A DNA stretch of 64,000 bases from Aspidiotus rigidus (GCA_035079385.1 JAVHKY010000005.1:62001-126000), one strand, 5' to 3'; numbered from the stretch's first letter, positions 1 through 12,440 are shown. Numbers and translations are program-made. The notes: generated from the letters alone by a model not told the origin.

Positions 1-33
1 AAAAGAAGCGATGTTTACGAAGTGAATTCTCAC

Positions 34-761
34 CTTATTATCTGTTTTCAAGGATTTAGTTCTACTCGGTGAATCGGTTTTTAAACCTAATTTTTTCAAA
101 CTTTCTTCACGTTCTCGATTTTTCCTGGAATAATTACTCTTGGTTCGAGACAATTTCGATAGTATTTGAATACATTTACAACCAGAAAAATCAATACACA
201 CTTGCATGCCTCTTCATAATATTCCATGATGATTCCAGATTCGATTTCATTGCTAGCAAATAATTCCAATCTTTCTTTCAAATCTTTATACTTCCTTTCT
301 TGTTCTGTAACAGGTTGGCTTTCACATTCTCCAACTACAAAGATCAAATTCTAAGTGAGATAAGAATATTTTCTCGGGGATGTTTTGCTAGTACGCCTGG
401 AGAACGCAGTATACTTTGCTTCAAATTTTGCAAGATCTGATTGACTGGACGCTCACAACTAATTTCCATTTTTACATATTTATCACTGAGCCATTTATAT
501 TGAGCTTCACATGATTCTGGCGTGAGCCAATTCTCTGGTCGCTCAATCGAAGAAAATTTCGTCTTAAGATGATTACAAATGATAGACCTGAAAGTGTAGA
601 AAACGAATACAAAAAACCGCGCAAGGAGTAAATATTATAAGCAGTAACAAGTATAGATTTTACCAATTAGTTTCACAGTCACCAAATAGACGAACAGCTG
701 AAGCTAGACACGCTTGCTCCAAAGTGTTCCAACCATCGAGATATGTCACGCGCGGCTGCAT
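34..761 (-). CDS. BRD8: BRD8-like protein, N-terminal part (partial gene, 4 exons visible)
   Basis: Spliced from four minus-strand exons: 761-664, 587-415, 334-202 and 124-34. The phases agree (2, 1, 2, 0) and each intron has GT..AG ends, with lengths of 76, 80 and 77 nt. Together they give 165 codons that continue past position 34 out of the window. The start is the ATG at 761. The predicted protein opens with a short leader, then a segment containing CLASAVRLFGD, a Trp at the exon 1/2 junction, a second Trp in ERPENWL, a Cys-Glu-Ala-Gln-Tyr stretch, and a charged helix (EQERKYKDLKERLEL). That order matches the N-terminus of BRD8, a subunit of the TIP60/NuA4 acetyltransferase complex in the nucleus. 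The bromodomain would lie outside the window. The gene diverges from GTF2H4. The identity rests on my recollection of the family pattern, not on an alignment. The donor at 414-413 and the acceptor before 124 are the least certain junctions. Confidence 0.68.
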
Positions 762-1909
762 TCTTCGAAACTACTGTCAGTGAGAGCGAAGTTATTATGC
801 GATCACCAGAATAAATTTGAGTGGTCCGCAATATCTAAATACGGATACGCCGATGAAGATGCACGAATAATATTGTCATTGTAACTTAATTCAATTGCAG
901 CTGTACTTTACTCAGCGTATGAAACGATTATTTTCAAAGAAAAATCGGTTTCACATAGAGTACTTACAAACAGTTGGTACCCTTCAGTTCGGAGCAAAAT
1001 CAACTATGAAATAGCTTCAGAATCAAATTTTAAATAATGTAATATTACGGTTGAGCCCAGTACAGAGGACGGTAATCCAACTAACCACCTTATATGAAAC
1101 AACGAAAATACCATTAGTTCCACTGGACTGGATTGTTTTCTTATAAAGTCATCGGCTTGTATTTTGCATATAGAATAACAATCTTATAATATTGTAGTAG
1201 CCTATCTTCTCACACTAAAATATAGACTTGATTTGAACTTCGAAGCGTTTTCAGTCAGATTTCAGTCTTGGAGTCGAAGACGTTGTTGATAATCCGCACC
1301 AAGGTAGAACTCAACTGACAGCAGGGCTGGGCGTGGATCTCACGGATTCATTTTTCAGTGACGTCACATAATTATCACTATTATTCTTCTAATGATAATT
1401 TTCTGAAATTTTTGTAGTTTCGCTAGCGTCGCCCGGGTGCCTAGAGAGTATTGATAAAGAAAATTGAGAGGAGACTGTGAAGGGGTTAGAAAATTGAAAA
1501 CGAGGTGATGATAAAAATACATGATAATCATTTATTAATCACAGTACATAGAAATTTCAATTTTTACCCTCGATGTTCACTTTGGATATTCACAAGAGTA
1601 GAATATTCTTTTCAAGATGTTTTAAGAAATTTGAAAATTTTGTTGTTACTTCTTACCTCGCTGGCTCACTCCGAGAACCCGGCATGTATCTTGTTAGGAA
1701 GTGATACTGAATGAAACTGAATGTACTGAAGACCTAAACAGATTATTAGACCGACAGAGTCGAAAGAACCGAAAAACTTGCAAAGATAAAAATTTCAGAT
1801 GTTTTCCTGGACTCTCCAAAACATTTCGATGATTGAAGAATGATTGCATGAAAAATATTCGACTATCGAATTTTTTGTATCTATTGCTAGAGGTGACATA
1901 ACTTGCAGT
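762..1909. promoter_or_regulatory. Intergenic region between divergent BRD8-like and GTF2H4 start codons
   Basis: These 1,148 bp separate two head-to-head start codons and must contain the 5' UTRs and promoters of both. A perfect palindromic CRE/ATF site, TGACGTCA, lies at 1359-1366, roughly midway. I see no clear TATA box near either start and no convincing coding exon. Shared use of the CRE-like site is inference, because the same octamer also occurs inside repeats elsewhere in this window. Confidence 0.4.
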
Positions 1910-4900
1910 ATGGCTGAAACAAGCGGTAAGAAATCGAGTAAAATCGAATTGAAGTCAAAAACTCTTCAATGTAAAAATCTTCACGACTACTTGAAAACCT
2001 TATCAGCCTCTGTACTCGATCGTTTGTACGTTCATCCCATTACTTGTTTAGCTGTCTTCCGGTAAGCAGTCATGGTTGTTTCTATTCTCGTTTATTAACC
2101 ATGTGTTATTTTTTATTGTAGTAAATCTTGATTTCAATTACAGAGAATTGTCTGAAATTGCTCAACACTATATCATTCGAATTATATTCGTTGATCAATC
2201 CGTACCGCAAGCTGTCATCTCTTCATGGCTTTCGAAAGCTTACGCCCAGTAAACACCGATTAATCTTGATCGTTTTTATTAAGATTATGTTAAAAGTGAC
2301 GCTCGGCAATTGTGATTTCAGAAAACATAGAGAAGCCGTCAATGCACTCACTGAATTGAAAATATGGAAAGAATCATCAGCTACTGGTGGTTTACCTGTA
2401 TGGGAATTGAATCCAATATTCAAAAAGCATGCCCGTATAGCTCTTCTTGGCGGGTAGGTATTAGTTAAATTGTAAATCTTATCAATGTTGTGTCGATAAA
2501 TTAAATTTGATATATTGTCGATTTTAGAGGTAAAAGTTGGTTCATGTCATCTCACTTAGAAGCGGATACAAAGCCACGAGATATCGCCTTCCTTGATAGT
2601 TACGCGATGGAACGCTGGGAATGCGTCTTACATTACATGGTAGGATCTCATCAGCAAGAGGGTATATCAGCGGACGCAGTTCGAATTTTATTTCATGCTG
2701 GACTTATGAAAGCGTTAGTACTAATAATAAATAAACCATACGATTAGTAACCGAATCGATGACGATGATTTTCAAAACGAAACACGACCGGAATTGAAAT
2801 TTCCTTTTTGTTCTTGAAAAAATTTAAACTTCGAGAGGTACTTGATGATGCATGTTCAATGAAAGATGACGCTGCATGAGTGCTTGACAATTTGAAAGAG
2901 AATTTTCATGCAGAAAATGTGTTTACAATTTCACCGATGTGTAAAGTTGAGAGAGCAGCTTATTGTTTTGAATTTATCCAAATTTTCGGTCCTTTCGAAT
3001 TAGAACTTTGTTCTTACTCAAATTACTACTCATTATATTTTCTTCGTAAAAATAGTCAGTTCTTCATTTTGAAAAATGGACGTCTTATTTTCAGTAGAAT
3101 AATCAATTCATTTATCAATCAACCAACTATCATTGCCTTAAACTAGATTTCCTTATTTTGTTCAGTGATACTGATGGAACTGCGGTGATAACTCGAGAAG
3201 GATTTCAGTTCTTGTTAATGGATACAGCAGCTCAAGTATGGTACTTCATACTTCAGTATTTGAGCACAGTAGAAGAAAAAAAACTAGATCTAGCTTTATG
3301 CCTAACGTTTCTTTTTCAATTGAGATTCAGTATTTTGGGAAAAGTATGTATGAATTCGTGTTAAAGGTAAACATTTTGTATGGTCCGTTGCGCTCAAATG
3401 TTAACTTTCCGTAACTTGTTTTTAGGATTACAGTACTGAAGGAATGAATGATGGGTTGTTAATTTTTCTTCAGCATTTACGAGAATTTGGTCTTGTTTAT
3501 CAGAGAAAAGTAGGTATTTGTTTTCTGGACCCCATATTCTTGACATAATTTTCAGTCTCGATTGAAAATCCTTTTTCAAATAACTGATTGGCGGTAGAGA
3601 TTACTGACCAATTTAAAAGCCAGAATTTACGTGAGTCGCGCAGTTCATTCGAAATTTAATCAAGTATTTGAGAGGCGATCTAAAAAACCATACCTAAACT
3701 CGCTTCAAATTTTTTTTTTTTTTTTGCATTTTCAGGTAAGGATAGTTTTTTGAATCTACAAAAAATTTTCCGTATGGGTTGAAAATTTTCTAAAACATAC
3801 AACTTTTGAAAAGTGAATTCTAAAAAAATCGGAAAAAAGTTAGGTACTGAAAGTTTGTGTTTAAAAAAAAAATAGGAGCGAGTTTAGGTATGGTTTCTCA
3901 GATCGCCTCATATTACCAACACTGAGGGTCGTAAGACAAGAATTTTTCTAATCGCGTTGTGAGTGCGTGCAGTGAATTTGTTATTCATTCATCTTGAATT
4001 GAGAGATAAGTGAGGTGTGAGAACAAGCTGAAAGCCTTGTGTTTTGTAAATTCGATTTAAAATATTCACTTCATTTTAATTTCGTTAATAATTTTAGGAA
4101 ATTCAATTTCAGAGAAAAGCTGGACGCTTCTACCCTACTAGACTAGCCTTGAATATGGCTGCTGGTCAGAATCAATCAGACAGTTCTATTAGAGAAGGTT
4201 ATATAATTGTGCAAACAAACTACCGCGTATGCGCCTACACTGATTCAAATTTAAAGGTTGCACTCATAGCTTTATTTACAAATCTTCTTTACCGGTGAGA
4301 ATATTTTCACGTTGAAGCAAAACTTAATTACAAGCTCAATATTTAATTTCTTTTCATTTATTATTTTTTAGATTACCGAACTTACCTATCGGTGTATTGA
4401 CTCGCGATTCAATCCGAGGAGCCCTTCGAAGTGGAATTACTGCCGACCAAATAGTTGCTTTCCTTCGAATGCACGCTCATCCGCAAATGGTGGCTAATGG
4501 CGGATTACCTCCTACTGTCGTAGACCAGATTTATTTATGGGAACAAGAACGTAATCGGTTCACTTTCTCAGAGGGTGTTTTATATTCTCAATTTATGTCG
4601 CAAAGTGATTTTGAAACATTACGAGATTACGCTCAAGATCTGGGCGTACTTGTGTGGCAGAATGACAGAAAAAGAACTATGGTAAGTAAAATAACTTGAT
4701 CTCGAAATTTTTTTTTTTCTATTTAGCTAATATAGTCAGTTTTCATCACTTCTTTTGAAATTATTCTTCCTAGAATTATCCCTTTTTACTGCATTCTAAC
4801 TACCTACTTTTGTTAAAATTTGTATCGCTTATATTCTAGTCGAGATTGTTTTGAAAATTTGCGTTTCTACAGGTTGAAATCATCGTGAGTAATCTAGAAT

Positions 4901-7900
4901 AATATCGAGTTATGTCCAGTTTTTTGTGTTCCCCTAAAAAAAAAAAAAAATAGTTGATAATAATGATGATAACAAAACGTAGAAAAATTTTTTAAGAACT
5001 AGTGGGGAGGAGAAAAAAGGAAGAAAAAAGAGAGGTTGGAGTAAAGGGTAGCTACGAGGCTTTGCCTCGTCAAGAAAAAGTGAATATAGAATTAATACGA
5101 ATACTTTAAATGTTTAATGCTGGAGGGAGGTGAAGAATAAATTGTGCAAGATGAGTAAAATATTGCGAAGTTTTCAACAGATGAAAGATTGGTAGCTGTG
5201 ACAGGTGTGGGAATGTTAAGAATCAAAATTTGTGAATATAAAATTTGTCTGATAGCTTCTAATTGTTTGCATTCGAAAAAAATAGGGTTAATGTTTCCTT
5301 GCAAAGGTTCGTCAAGATGTAAAGGACATAAGTCGAAGTCGGTAATATTTATTCTTTTTTAATGGACTGGAAGATGATTAAGACGACTGGGTTTGATTAT
5401 GAAGGAACGGTGGAAGTCAGTGAATTGTTTGTACCAGGGGGACGAGGGTGACTGAGGTTGGATGAGTAAATATTGCGAATTTGGATTATTAAAGGACTTT
5501 GGATAATGCATTGACCAATCATCTTGTGTAGAGCGCCGAATTAGATAGTACAATTCCGATATAGGAAGTAACTTAGATGAAAGTGGTGAAGAACGCGCCA
5601 ATTTAGCTTTGTGATCTGCGCTTTCGTTATTACATAATGATTCCTGCGTGTCCGGGTATCCAAAGAAAATTAATTTGAATGGGTGAAAGTGTACGAAATA
5701 TTATTATCATTAACTTTTGAATGCTGGTAAGAAACGCTTATTATTAAGAATCTGTCGGTGAGATAATTGTGACGGAATTGTATGGGCATAATCCTTGTTT
5801 CAGCGCAGAGGGCTGGTATTGGTTAAAGCTCCTATTATTAGACGGGTACATTTATTTTGGAAGGAATCTAATTTTTGTAAGGGAGTTTTACTTGCAGATC
5901 CGTAGAGTGAAGAACCGTAGCCTAGTTTGAAGCGGATTATCGATTTGTAAAAGAGTGTCAAAATCATAGGATCTCCACCCCATTGAGTGGAGGTAAGCAT
6001 TTTGAGGAGGTTAATACAAGGTCTAGTCTTTGACATTCCGTAGTAATTTAGGATCGAAGACGATACCTAGATATTCTACTGTAGATACTAGAGGGAGTAG
6101 GATGTTGTAGACAGTAAGGGTTGCATTTTCACTGTTGTAGGGCTTAAGAGAAAAAAAAAATCGTAAGAGGATCGAGGCCAGCTTTAGCCAGAGCAAACTA
6201 TAAAAATAGGAATTAATAAAATTTCTTCAGCTGTAATCATTGAGATACAGAAATAATTAAATGCGCAGAACACTTCGTAAAAATTTTTTAATCAGATGTA
6301 CTTTTACACATCAATTTTGTTCTACTTAGGGGAGGCGCTAGAAGATAAACACGCAATTCCTTTAATTTCGATCGAAATGATGAACACAGTGGTTCGAAAT
6401 AGGGAGTACAGCTACTATTATCAACTTCCTGTAACACTCTCTTCTATCACGGTCTCTTCGATCTAGAATGCTTACACAATGAGAAATGAAGCGTACTGGT
6501 TTTATTGTTGAAGTCACGTATGACACCCTTCTCTGCCATGGTTTTTATGCATTTTTTTTCGATCTATTCTGTATGTTGTTTCTTGAAGGGGAGAAGAAAT
6601 ATAGAACAGTATTCAATAAAGATTTGACCTGCAAAAAAACCTATAAAAAGTAAGAGAGAAGAGATTTGTAAAGAAGGAGAACCTCGCGGTGGCGCCATCA
6701 GGAGTAAGTCGTAACTTTGTCACATACCGCGACGTGCGGTTCACGACAGGCGAGTGCGTCCTACGTAATTCTATTTTTGTTTTTTTCTCCTTCAATTTTC
6801 TTCTTTTGGAAAAACTTGTTTTGATTTCCCATATGCTGGATGAGGATTTAGCAAGTAGATATTGATGATTAAATATCAGGAAGAAAGTTCTTCTCCCCTC
6901 CTTTGTCTTCACTTATCTTCATCTGTCCTCATTGGTCTTCATTATTGACCAATGAGGGCAGATAAATACAAATAAAGACAAATTACGACAATGAGGATAA
7001 GTTGAGGAGGAATGATGAAGACAGAGGAGAAATTCTGTAAGATCGTCGTCTACACAAGTTCATGACAGGAAACCTGTTTTATGGGAGGGTAATTTGAAGA
7101 GAAAGGCCGGTTGTTGGGAGCCACCTAGAGAAACGTTTTTAGAAAAATTTCGATCTTCATGTAGTAAAAGTATGAACGAAAAAATCCCCATAAAACAGGT
7201 TCCCTGATTGCCAACCCCAAGCAGCTAACGAAGTAGGCTGGGTGCGACCTTTTCTTGTCTTCATTTACCCTCCTCAAGACCAACGATAGATAAATATGAA
7301 AAGTTAGCCCCTTCAACCTCATAGATGAGTTTTAATAGTAGAGAAGTGCTTTGAATTGAAAAATGGAAACGAAGTAATTTCAGAAGAGGTCACATCAAAG
7401 AGAGAAGTTATCGCTGAGTGTAATGTGTGAAAACCTTGGCAAAATGTACTCCATCGAACAAATCTAATGAACCTCGACCAGGCTAACCTAATTCAATCAT
7501 TCATTTGCATGAAGTAAAAATGTACTATGTTCTATGTTCGATATCAAATTTTTGTGATACATTTAGCGGCGAAGTGAAACGCTGAAAATTCTTTTTCGTC
7601 TCCCGATACGAATGTTGTTCATTTTTTTTTTTTTAGATCAGCTGTCGCATTCTAGCGATACACTCTTATTTCAACTGTACTGTAAATTGTATATCGAAAG
7701 AGGAAGAGAACAAGAAGGAGAGAAAGAAAACACGTGCGGTATTTTATCGAATGTGCAGAGTGCCTGTTACTCAATAGTCACACCTAATAGAAACAGAATA
7801 GAAACATTGAAAAAAATATTTGGTTGCAGCGCACCTTATCGTGAATGAGGGCAATGAAAAACAAAAGGATTATGTGGTACCTAACGAGTTCGTTTGAAAA

Positions 7901-9252
7901 TATCGGATGATGAATATTACGTCTTGTAATGTCGCTTCGCAACAATAACATTAAGTCGCCAACAATGCAAAGTCATTCAGCAGGCGTCTTTTATTGAAAA
8001 TCACTTAAAAATGAGAGAAATTGATCCCTAAGCTTCTTTTTGAGATTTTTAAAATTGAATGAAAAATTAGAGAAATTAACCCCTATACTTCTATTTAGGA
8101 TTTTAAAAATTGGATGAAAAAATGAGAGAAATTAACCCCAAAATGAAGAAAATTAGCTTCTGCGCTTCTTTTATGATTTTTGAAATTATATAAAAATGCG
8201 AGAAATTAGCCCTCAAAATGAGGAAAATTAGCCCCCTGCGCTTCTTCTTAGGATTTTTAAAATTGAATGAAAAAATGGTAGAAATTAGTCCCTACACTTC
8301 TTTTTAAGATTTTTAAAATACGATGGAAAATCAGAGAATATTAACCCTAAAATGAGAGAAACTGGTCCCTACGCTTCTTTTTAAGATTTTGAAAATTGAA
8401 TGAAAAACGTGAGAAATTAATCCCTGCGCTTCACTGTGTTTCTTTTAGAATTTTTAAAAATTGGATGAAAAATGAGAGAAATTAGCCCCTGCGCTTTTTT
8501 TTAAGATTTTTAAAATTGAGTGGAAAATGTGAGAAATTAGCCTCAAAATGAGAGAAACAGGTCCCTGTGCTTCTGCACTTCACTGCGCCAGAACATACAT
8601 AGACCTAATTTTTTTAGGGTTAAAAATAGAGAAAAATGATACGAAAATGATACAAAAGGTCGAAAATTTTCAAACCAGTGGAGAAGAAAAATGGGTGAAA
8701 TGACCCACATTTGTTTCAAAAACAGTCAAATATTCTGTATGAAAAATTAGAGGATTTTCAGGATTTTTTGGGTTAGTTAGAAAAGTTGAAAAAATGAGAG
8801 AAATTAGTCTCTGCGCTTGACTGCGCCAGAACATACATGTCTTATCTCTACTGCCATCTCACACGGTCAGAAATACTGAAATTAGTAGAGATATGAAAAT
8901 ATCAAAACGCAGAGAAATTTTGGATAACATTTGGAGTTTAAGTAATTCTGCGCCGCAAGAATATCCCTTCATGGAAAAATGGGTCGCGATGTAAGAAAGG
9001 TTGAGAGACACACTATTATAATACTGTCTTGATAACTTGGAAAAATTTCAAGGTTTGACCTCTTTAGTGTCTAGAGTTCTCACATATTTTCATGAGTATT
9101 ATTCCTTGTGATTAGTCCGTACGAAAAGAAAACTAAATAATTTAATCACCTTTCAATACAATCGTTTCCTTTTCTATTTTCAGGTTGTGACCAAATCCAG
9201 TCACGATGATGTCAAAAAATTTTGGAAAAGACATTCGAGGAACAATTCGTGA
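1910..9252 (+). CDS. GTF2H4: GTF2H4 / Tfb2, TFIIH core subunit p52 (complete, 9 exons)
   Basis: Exons are 1910-2061, 2144-2248, 2322-2453, 2528-2713, 3166-3343, 3426-3509, 4113-4294, 4372-4681 and 9184-9252. They join in frame to 465 codons plus TGA, close to the 462 residues of human p52. All introns have GT..AG ends. Recognisable p52 blocks in order are [50 protein letters not shown], the [27 protein letters not shown] block, [27 protein letters not shown], and the C-terminal [18 protein letters not shown]. p52 anchors the XPB helicase and p8/Tfb5 in TFIIH, for transcription initiation and nucleotide excision repair in the nucleus. The start is the first ATG of the MAETSGK frame; it lies only 23 codons downstream of another ATG in the same frame, so a slightly longer N-terminus is possible. 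Most introns are 73-82 nt, but introns 4, 6 and 8 are 452, 603 and 4,502 nt, and the last two contain mobile DNA. Confidence 0.96.
3672..3909. mobile_element. Small inverted-repeat element (MITE) in GTF2H4 intron 6
   Basis: Terminal inverted repeats of about 33 bp start with GAGGCGATCT at 3672 and end with the complement at 3909. They contain the shared block CCATACCTAAACTCGCT. The 238-bp element has no coding capacity and holds A/T homopolymers. It accounts for much of the 603-nt intron. No clear target duplication was seen, so the superfamily is unassigned. Confidence 0.75.
5060..6195 (-). mobile_element. Jockey-like non-LTR retrotransposon fragment in GTF2H4 intron 8
   Basis: The fragment is inserted antisense to GTF2H4. 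Reading the minus strand from 6195 downward gives the post-palm RT region (a VEYLGIVFD block near 6090-6060), the thumb segment at 6036-5800 ([18 protein letters not shown], then [16 protein letters not shown]), an RNase H C-terminal block around 5680-5600 (a GYPDTQE and [10 protein letters not shown] pattern), and the terminal region (5601-5359 and 5304-5092). Stops and frameshifts separate the blocks, so it is inactive. Neither the endonuclease nor the RT palm is present, so the copy is 5' truncated. It resembles the copies at 32.4-35.7, 41.3-43.3 and 54.2-56.4 kb. Confidence 0.78.
6918..6964. repeat. Short hairpin (16-bp arms)
   Basis: TCTGTCCTCATTGGTC and GACCAATGAGGGCAGA form an inverted repeat with one mismatch around a 9-nt spacer. 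It lies within intron 8 of GTF2H4. The surrounding text repeats the words TCTTCAT and ATGAGG. The function is unknown. Confidence 0.6.
7071..7201. repeat. Inverted pair of the AACCTGTTTTATGGG motif
   Basis: AACCTGTTTTATGGG at 7071-7085 is repeated in inverse at 7187-7201. The same ATAAAACAGGTTCC word occurs in every module of the ~45-bp motif family at 33-35 and 40 kb, so this is probably a small diverged member of that family inside intron 8. The following sequence CAGCTAACGAAGTAGGCTG (7211-7229) recurs at about 30.7 kb. Confidence 0.6.
8008..8590. repeat. Degenerate tandem repeat, unit about 55-80 bp, in intron 8
   Basis: Roughly eight diverged copies of a unit contain ATGAGAGAAATTA, then CCCCTRCGCTTCTTTTTAAG, then ATTTTTAAAATTGAATG. 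Unit length varies because of internal duplications of the GAGAAATTA part. A detached copy lies at about 8790-8830. It is a cryptically simple, actively slipping region with no coding potential. Confidence 0.75.
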
Positions 9253-9458
9253 AGTACACACGCGTTTTAGTTCAACGTTACGACTGCGATGTACGCCGAT
9301 CATTATTCATCATCTTGAACTTTGCTCAATTTTTTGTTCCTAAAAAAAAATAATTATAATATATTTGTACCTAATACTTAATTGTAACCTTCGTGTAACG
9401 TTACGATTTTTTATGTGATATGATGTAATGTATTTTGTTTTAAGTAAAGAATTATTTA

Positions 9459-9464
9459 AATAAA
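9459..9464 (+). terminator. Probable polyadenylation signal of GTF2H4
   Basis: AATAAA lies 207 nt after the GTF2H4 stop codon, in AT-rich sequence. It is the first canonical hexamer downstream of the stop. Confidence 0.6.
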
Positions 9465-9724
9465 GTCCGTTTTCTTATGGAACAGTTCTTCAAACGATTG
9501 GAAATACGAACTATATATTACTCAAACATAATCCAGAGAACCGTAATCTTAATGTTGACCCACCAGAACAATTAGAAATGTATCGAAATAAGTCTCCTAT
9601 CTTTGAAAGTACCAAGGAAGGGATTAGGGCAATAGAGTTTCATAAGGGTGAACTAGACCGTCACATTGGACCTACGAGTGACAAGTGGAAGGTTCAAACA
9701 ATGCCGCAATATTTCGGGGAGTAA
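9464..9724 (+). CDS. Unassigned 86-codon open frame just downstream of GTF2H4
   Basis: An open frame lacks an early ATG (the first is at 9578) and ends with TAA at 9722-9724. It encodes a hydrophilic peptide with protein-like composition: NPENRNLNV, DPPEQLEMYRNKSPIF, ESTKEGIRAIEFHKGELD, ending in MPQYFGE. It looks more like real protein sequence than most frames in this AT-rich DNA, and may be a fragment of a retroelement polyprotein or an exon. I do not recognise it. Confidence 0.25.
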   Translation, partial: SPFSYGTVLQTIGNTNYILLKHNPENRNLNVDPPEQLEMYRNKSPIFESTKEGIRAIEFHKGELDRHIGPTSDKWKVQTMPQYFGE

Positions 9725-11039
9725 CATGCATGTCCTTTCGCGCACGCCATTCCTTGCAACGTTGCAGCCTCGTTCGAACCTTCCCTTTATCACTCTTGGT
9801 TACAACATGGTGGTCTGGTTTATGCGCTTCAAGTCTTGAGAAAAGGGAACAAAGGTGAATTCTATTCCCAGACCCGGGGCGGCTGCGGGCTCGGCGGCCA
9901 GAAAAAAATGACGAATTACAAAATATAAGAACACTTTACACTTTTGCTCCCTCTACTTTATTTTCTAGTCTCTAGGCTTATTGTGGCTTTCTACAGTCCT
10001 GCTGTCCTTGTAAAAATAGCTTCAAATTACACAATCCTCGCTCACCAATCGCTCCACGATCTCCATTGAAATTACACAGGTGGAAAACGGTTATGCATAA
10101 CGACAGAGGGAAGTACAAGTGGTACATTTCTAATGGAGATGAAGCGCTCTTAGTGAGCGGGAAACGTGTAACCTGAAACAAGCTGCCGTATTCGAGTTAG
10201 TCATCTCTTTTGGTTGTCTGTCTCTATGAGTATGGCATAGTGATCCATGAGTACGCCTTCTACTAGTAAACCGGCTGAAAATGGGTGTGGGGACTTGTAA
10301 TGCCAAAAGGAAGTTTTTGAGATAGAGAGCTTCTCGAAATTTGTCATAGGGGGTGTACGGGGCTGACTTTTGATACATCGGTTATGTGCTCTTGGGTCGA
10401 TTTCATTTATTTCGACTCTCCTGAATACGAACAATGATATTATTTTCAATATACGTCTGCAGGTGGTGACCCCAAGTTTAAATTAGAAAGGAGGAGTTCT
10501 GGTAAGACCGGTTTTTCGCCTAGTTACGATTGAAGTTCGACAATATTCCTTGTGCAAGAATTCCTAATCTAGAATTTAGTGAATTTTGAAACAGCATTCG
10601 AAAAATACCTGCAAAAATTCCTTCGAACCTGAGCAAAAACTGTGGACTTTTGCAAAGACTAGAAGCCAATAAATAAAAATGATACAAGATTAGAACTTCT
10701 TGAAGATTCCTGTCCAAGACCGGCTACCGGTACACACCTGGGAAAAATAATGAACAAAAAATTCTTCGAGCCTTTTCCAAGTCTTTTTTTTTTTCAAAGC
10801 TGTTTATTTGTTTTGTGTGGTGCCGACAACAGCCAGCCTTAGGGCCAAGTACCGCCGACACCCTGAATTTTTTCAACTTTTTTTTTAGTTTTTTTGATTC
10901 CCACAAAAAAATAGAAAAAAGCGCTACTCGAGTGTTCAAATTTCAAGTTCAGCCTAGTACAGTCATCCAATGGAAATGAACACGGACTGGAGCCAATTCT
11001 CCTGATCGTTTCATCTGAACTCATTCTCCATAATATTGA
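9725..11039. other. No gene recognised
   Basis: It holds a GC-rich patch at about 9880-9900, imperfect inverted and direct copies of ATCTCCATT/ATTACACAGG at 10020-10170, and homopolymer A/T runs. I see no supported exon. Confidence 0.5.
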
Positions 11040-12440
11040 TCAGCCAGAAATCAGCTGGATTAAGCCAGCCGAATTGGGCTGAAAGCCACATTGCAGCTAG
11101 CCGAAAGCTGAATCCAAAGGCCGATGAATGGCCGTATTTTTACCAAAAAAATTGGAAAATGAAAGTTAGCTACTAGCTTCCTTCTACAGTATCAGAAAAC
11201 CTACCAAAAGCTATATTTTTCAGCGTTTTAAAAGCTTTTTTTTTTTTTCTCTACAGATAATGCGTATTTTCTCCATTCTCGAGGAAAAAAAAAAAAAAGA
11301 CTGAACGTTGCCAAACATTTTCTTACAAAAACTAGAATTAAAGAGTTCATTTTCTTGTGTTAATTGGAATTATTGTAGGTAGTAGATTGTAAGATTAAGT
11401 GACGCCTTTCACGCTTACGCAGTTACTTGTCAAATTCTAAGACAAATCAATACCTACATTGCGCAAGCTGAAAGCTAGAAAAAACCTACAGCTAGCTTCT
11501 TTTTCTGAAAAGCCAAAAGTTGAAAGCCGAAGCTATATTTTTCAAGGTTAAGTAGAGCTCGGATTTTTCGGTTGTAAAAACATTGAAAATCGGTTTAAGA
11601 AATCTCATTTTCGGTTTTAAAAAAATTGAAAATTATACAAATTTTTCTGAAATTTTGACATTTTTACAAAAACTGCTTATTGAAGAGCACGACAATGTGC
11701 TTTTCGAGGTTATCTTGTGTGAAAGAGAGTCTTCTGTCCATAAGAATATATTTACAATCAGAGAACGAACGTTCTACGTCGACTGGAGTAGATGAAGAAC
11801 ATAGTTTTTTTCATCTTATGCATCGTTTCTGTACTTCCATTTCTCGAAATTGTTCGCTATGTACTGTTTTTTTCTACAGTTTTGATAAATTTCACCATTT
11901 CGGTCATTTTCGATTTTATGCCAGTTTTCGGTACTTGAAAAGGTTTTCGGTTTTTTTCGGTTAAATAAAATTTTTTTTATGTGTCCCTACCACTATGAAA
12001 CGTACTCCTATTTCATTTCTACTGATCTGCCCGTTAGCAAACTCATTCGACAAAAACCGAGGAATCCTAGCTCTAGTTATAAGTTTAAGCCGAAAGCTTA
12101 AGCCAAATCATTCAGCTGCAATATACTGAAAAGCCAACTAAAGTTTTTCAAGTCGAAAGCCAAATTTTTCAAGGTTGAATGTTTGAGCTGAAAGCCGAAA
12201 CTGAAATTCTCGGCTGCAATACTCTGGACTGCACTATGTTAAACCAAGGTTGCTTAGCCAATTGTAATGGCTAATAACTTAGCTGATAGCTAACCATTCA
12301 AATCGATTGGCTTCGGTTATCAGCTAACGGCTAACCCAGTCTCATTGGATAGCTAGCAGCTAACTAATTTTGGGTCAAGATAGTACGGCTAACGGCTAAG
12401 AGCTAAAAGCTAACTGCTGAAAGTAGGGGAGGGGTTAGTG
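11040..12440. repeat. Cryptically simple AGCTGAAAGCC / GCTAACGGCTAA region
   Basis: Short words of the type AGCTGAAAGCCGAAAGC recur at 11040-11110, 11460-11540 and 12080-12230. GCTAACGGCTAACAGCTAA-like words recur at 12260-12430 and 12480-12560. The pattern suggests slippage-generated low-complexity DNA. It may contain remnants of inverted-repeat elements, but no clean boundaries are visible. Confidence 0.55.

Noticed and set aside
1505..1714. A 69-codon plus-strand frame upstream of GTF2H4, considered as a 5' exon.
   Set aside because: It ends before the GTF2H4 ATG, has no donor leading into exon 1, and p52 does not need extra N-terminal sequence.
10130..10449. Overlapping 82-codon minus-strand frames.
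   Set aside because: They overlap one another in different phases, show no domain and no splice context, and look like chance frames in a locally GC-richer patch.
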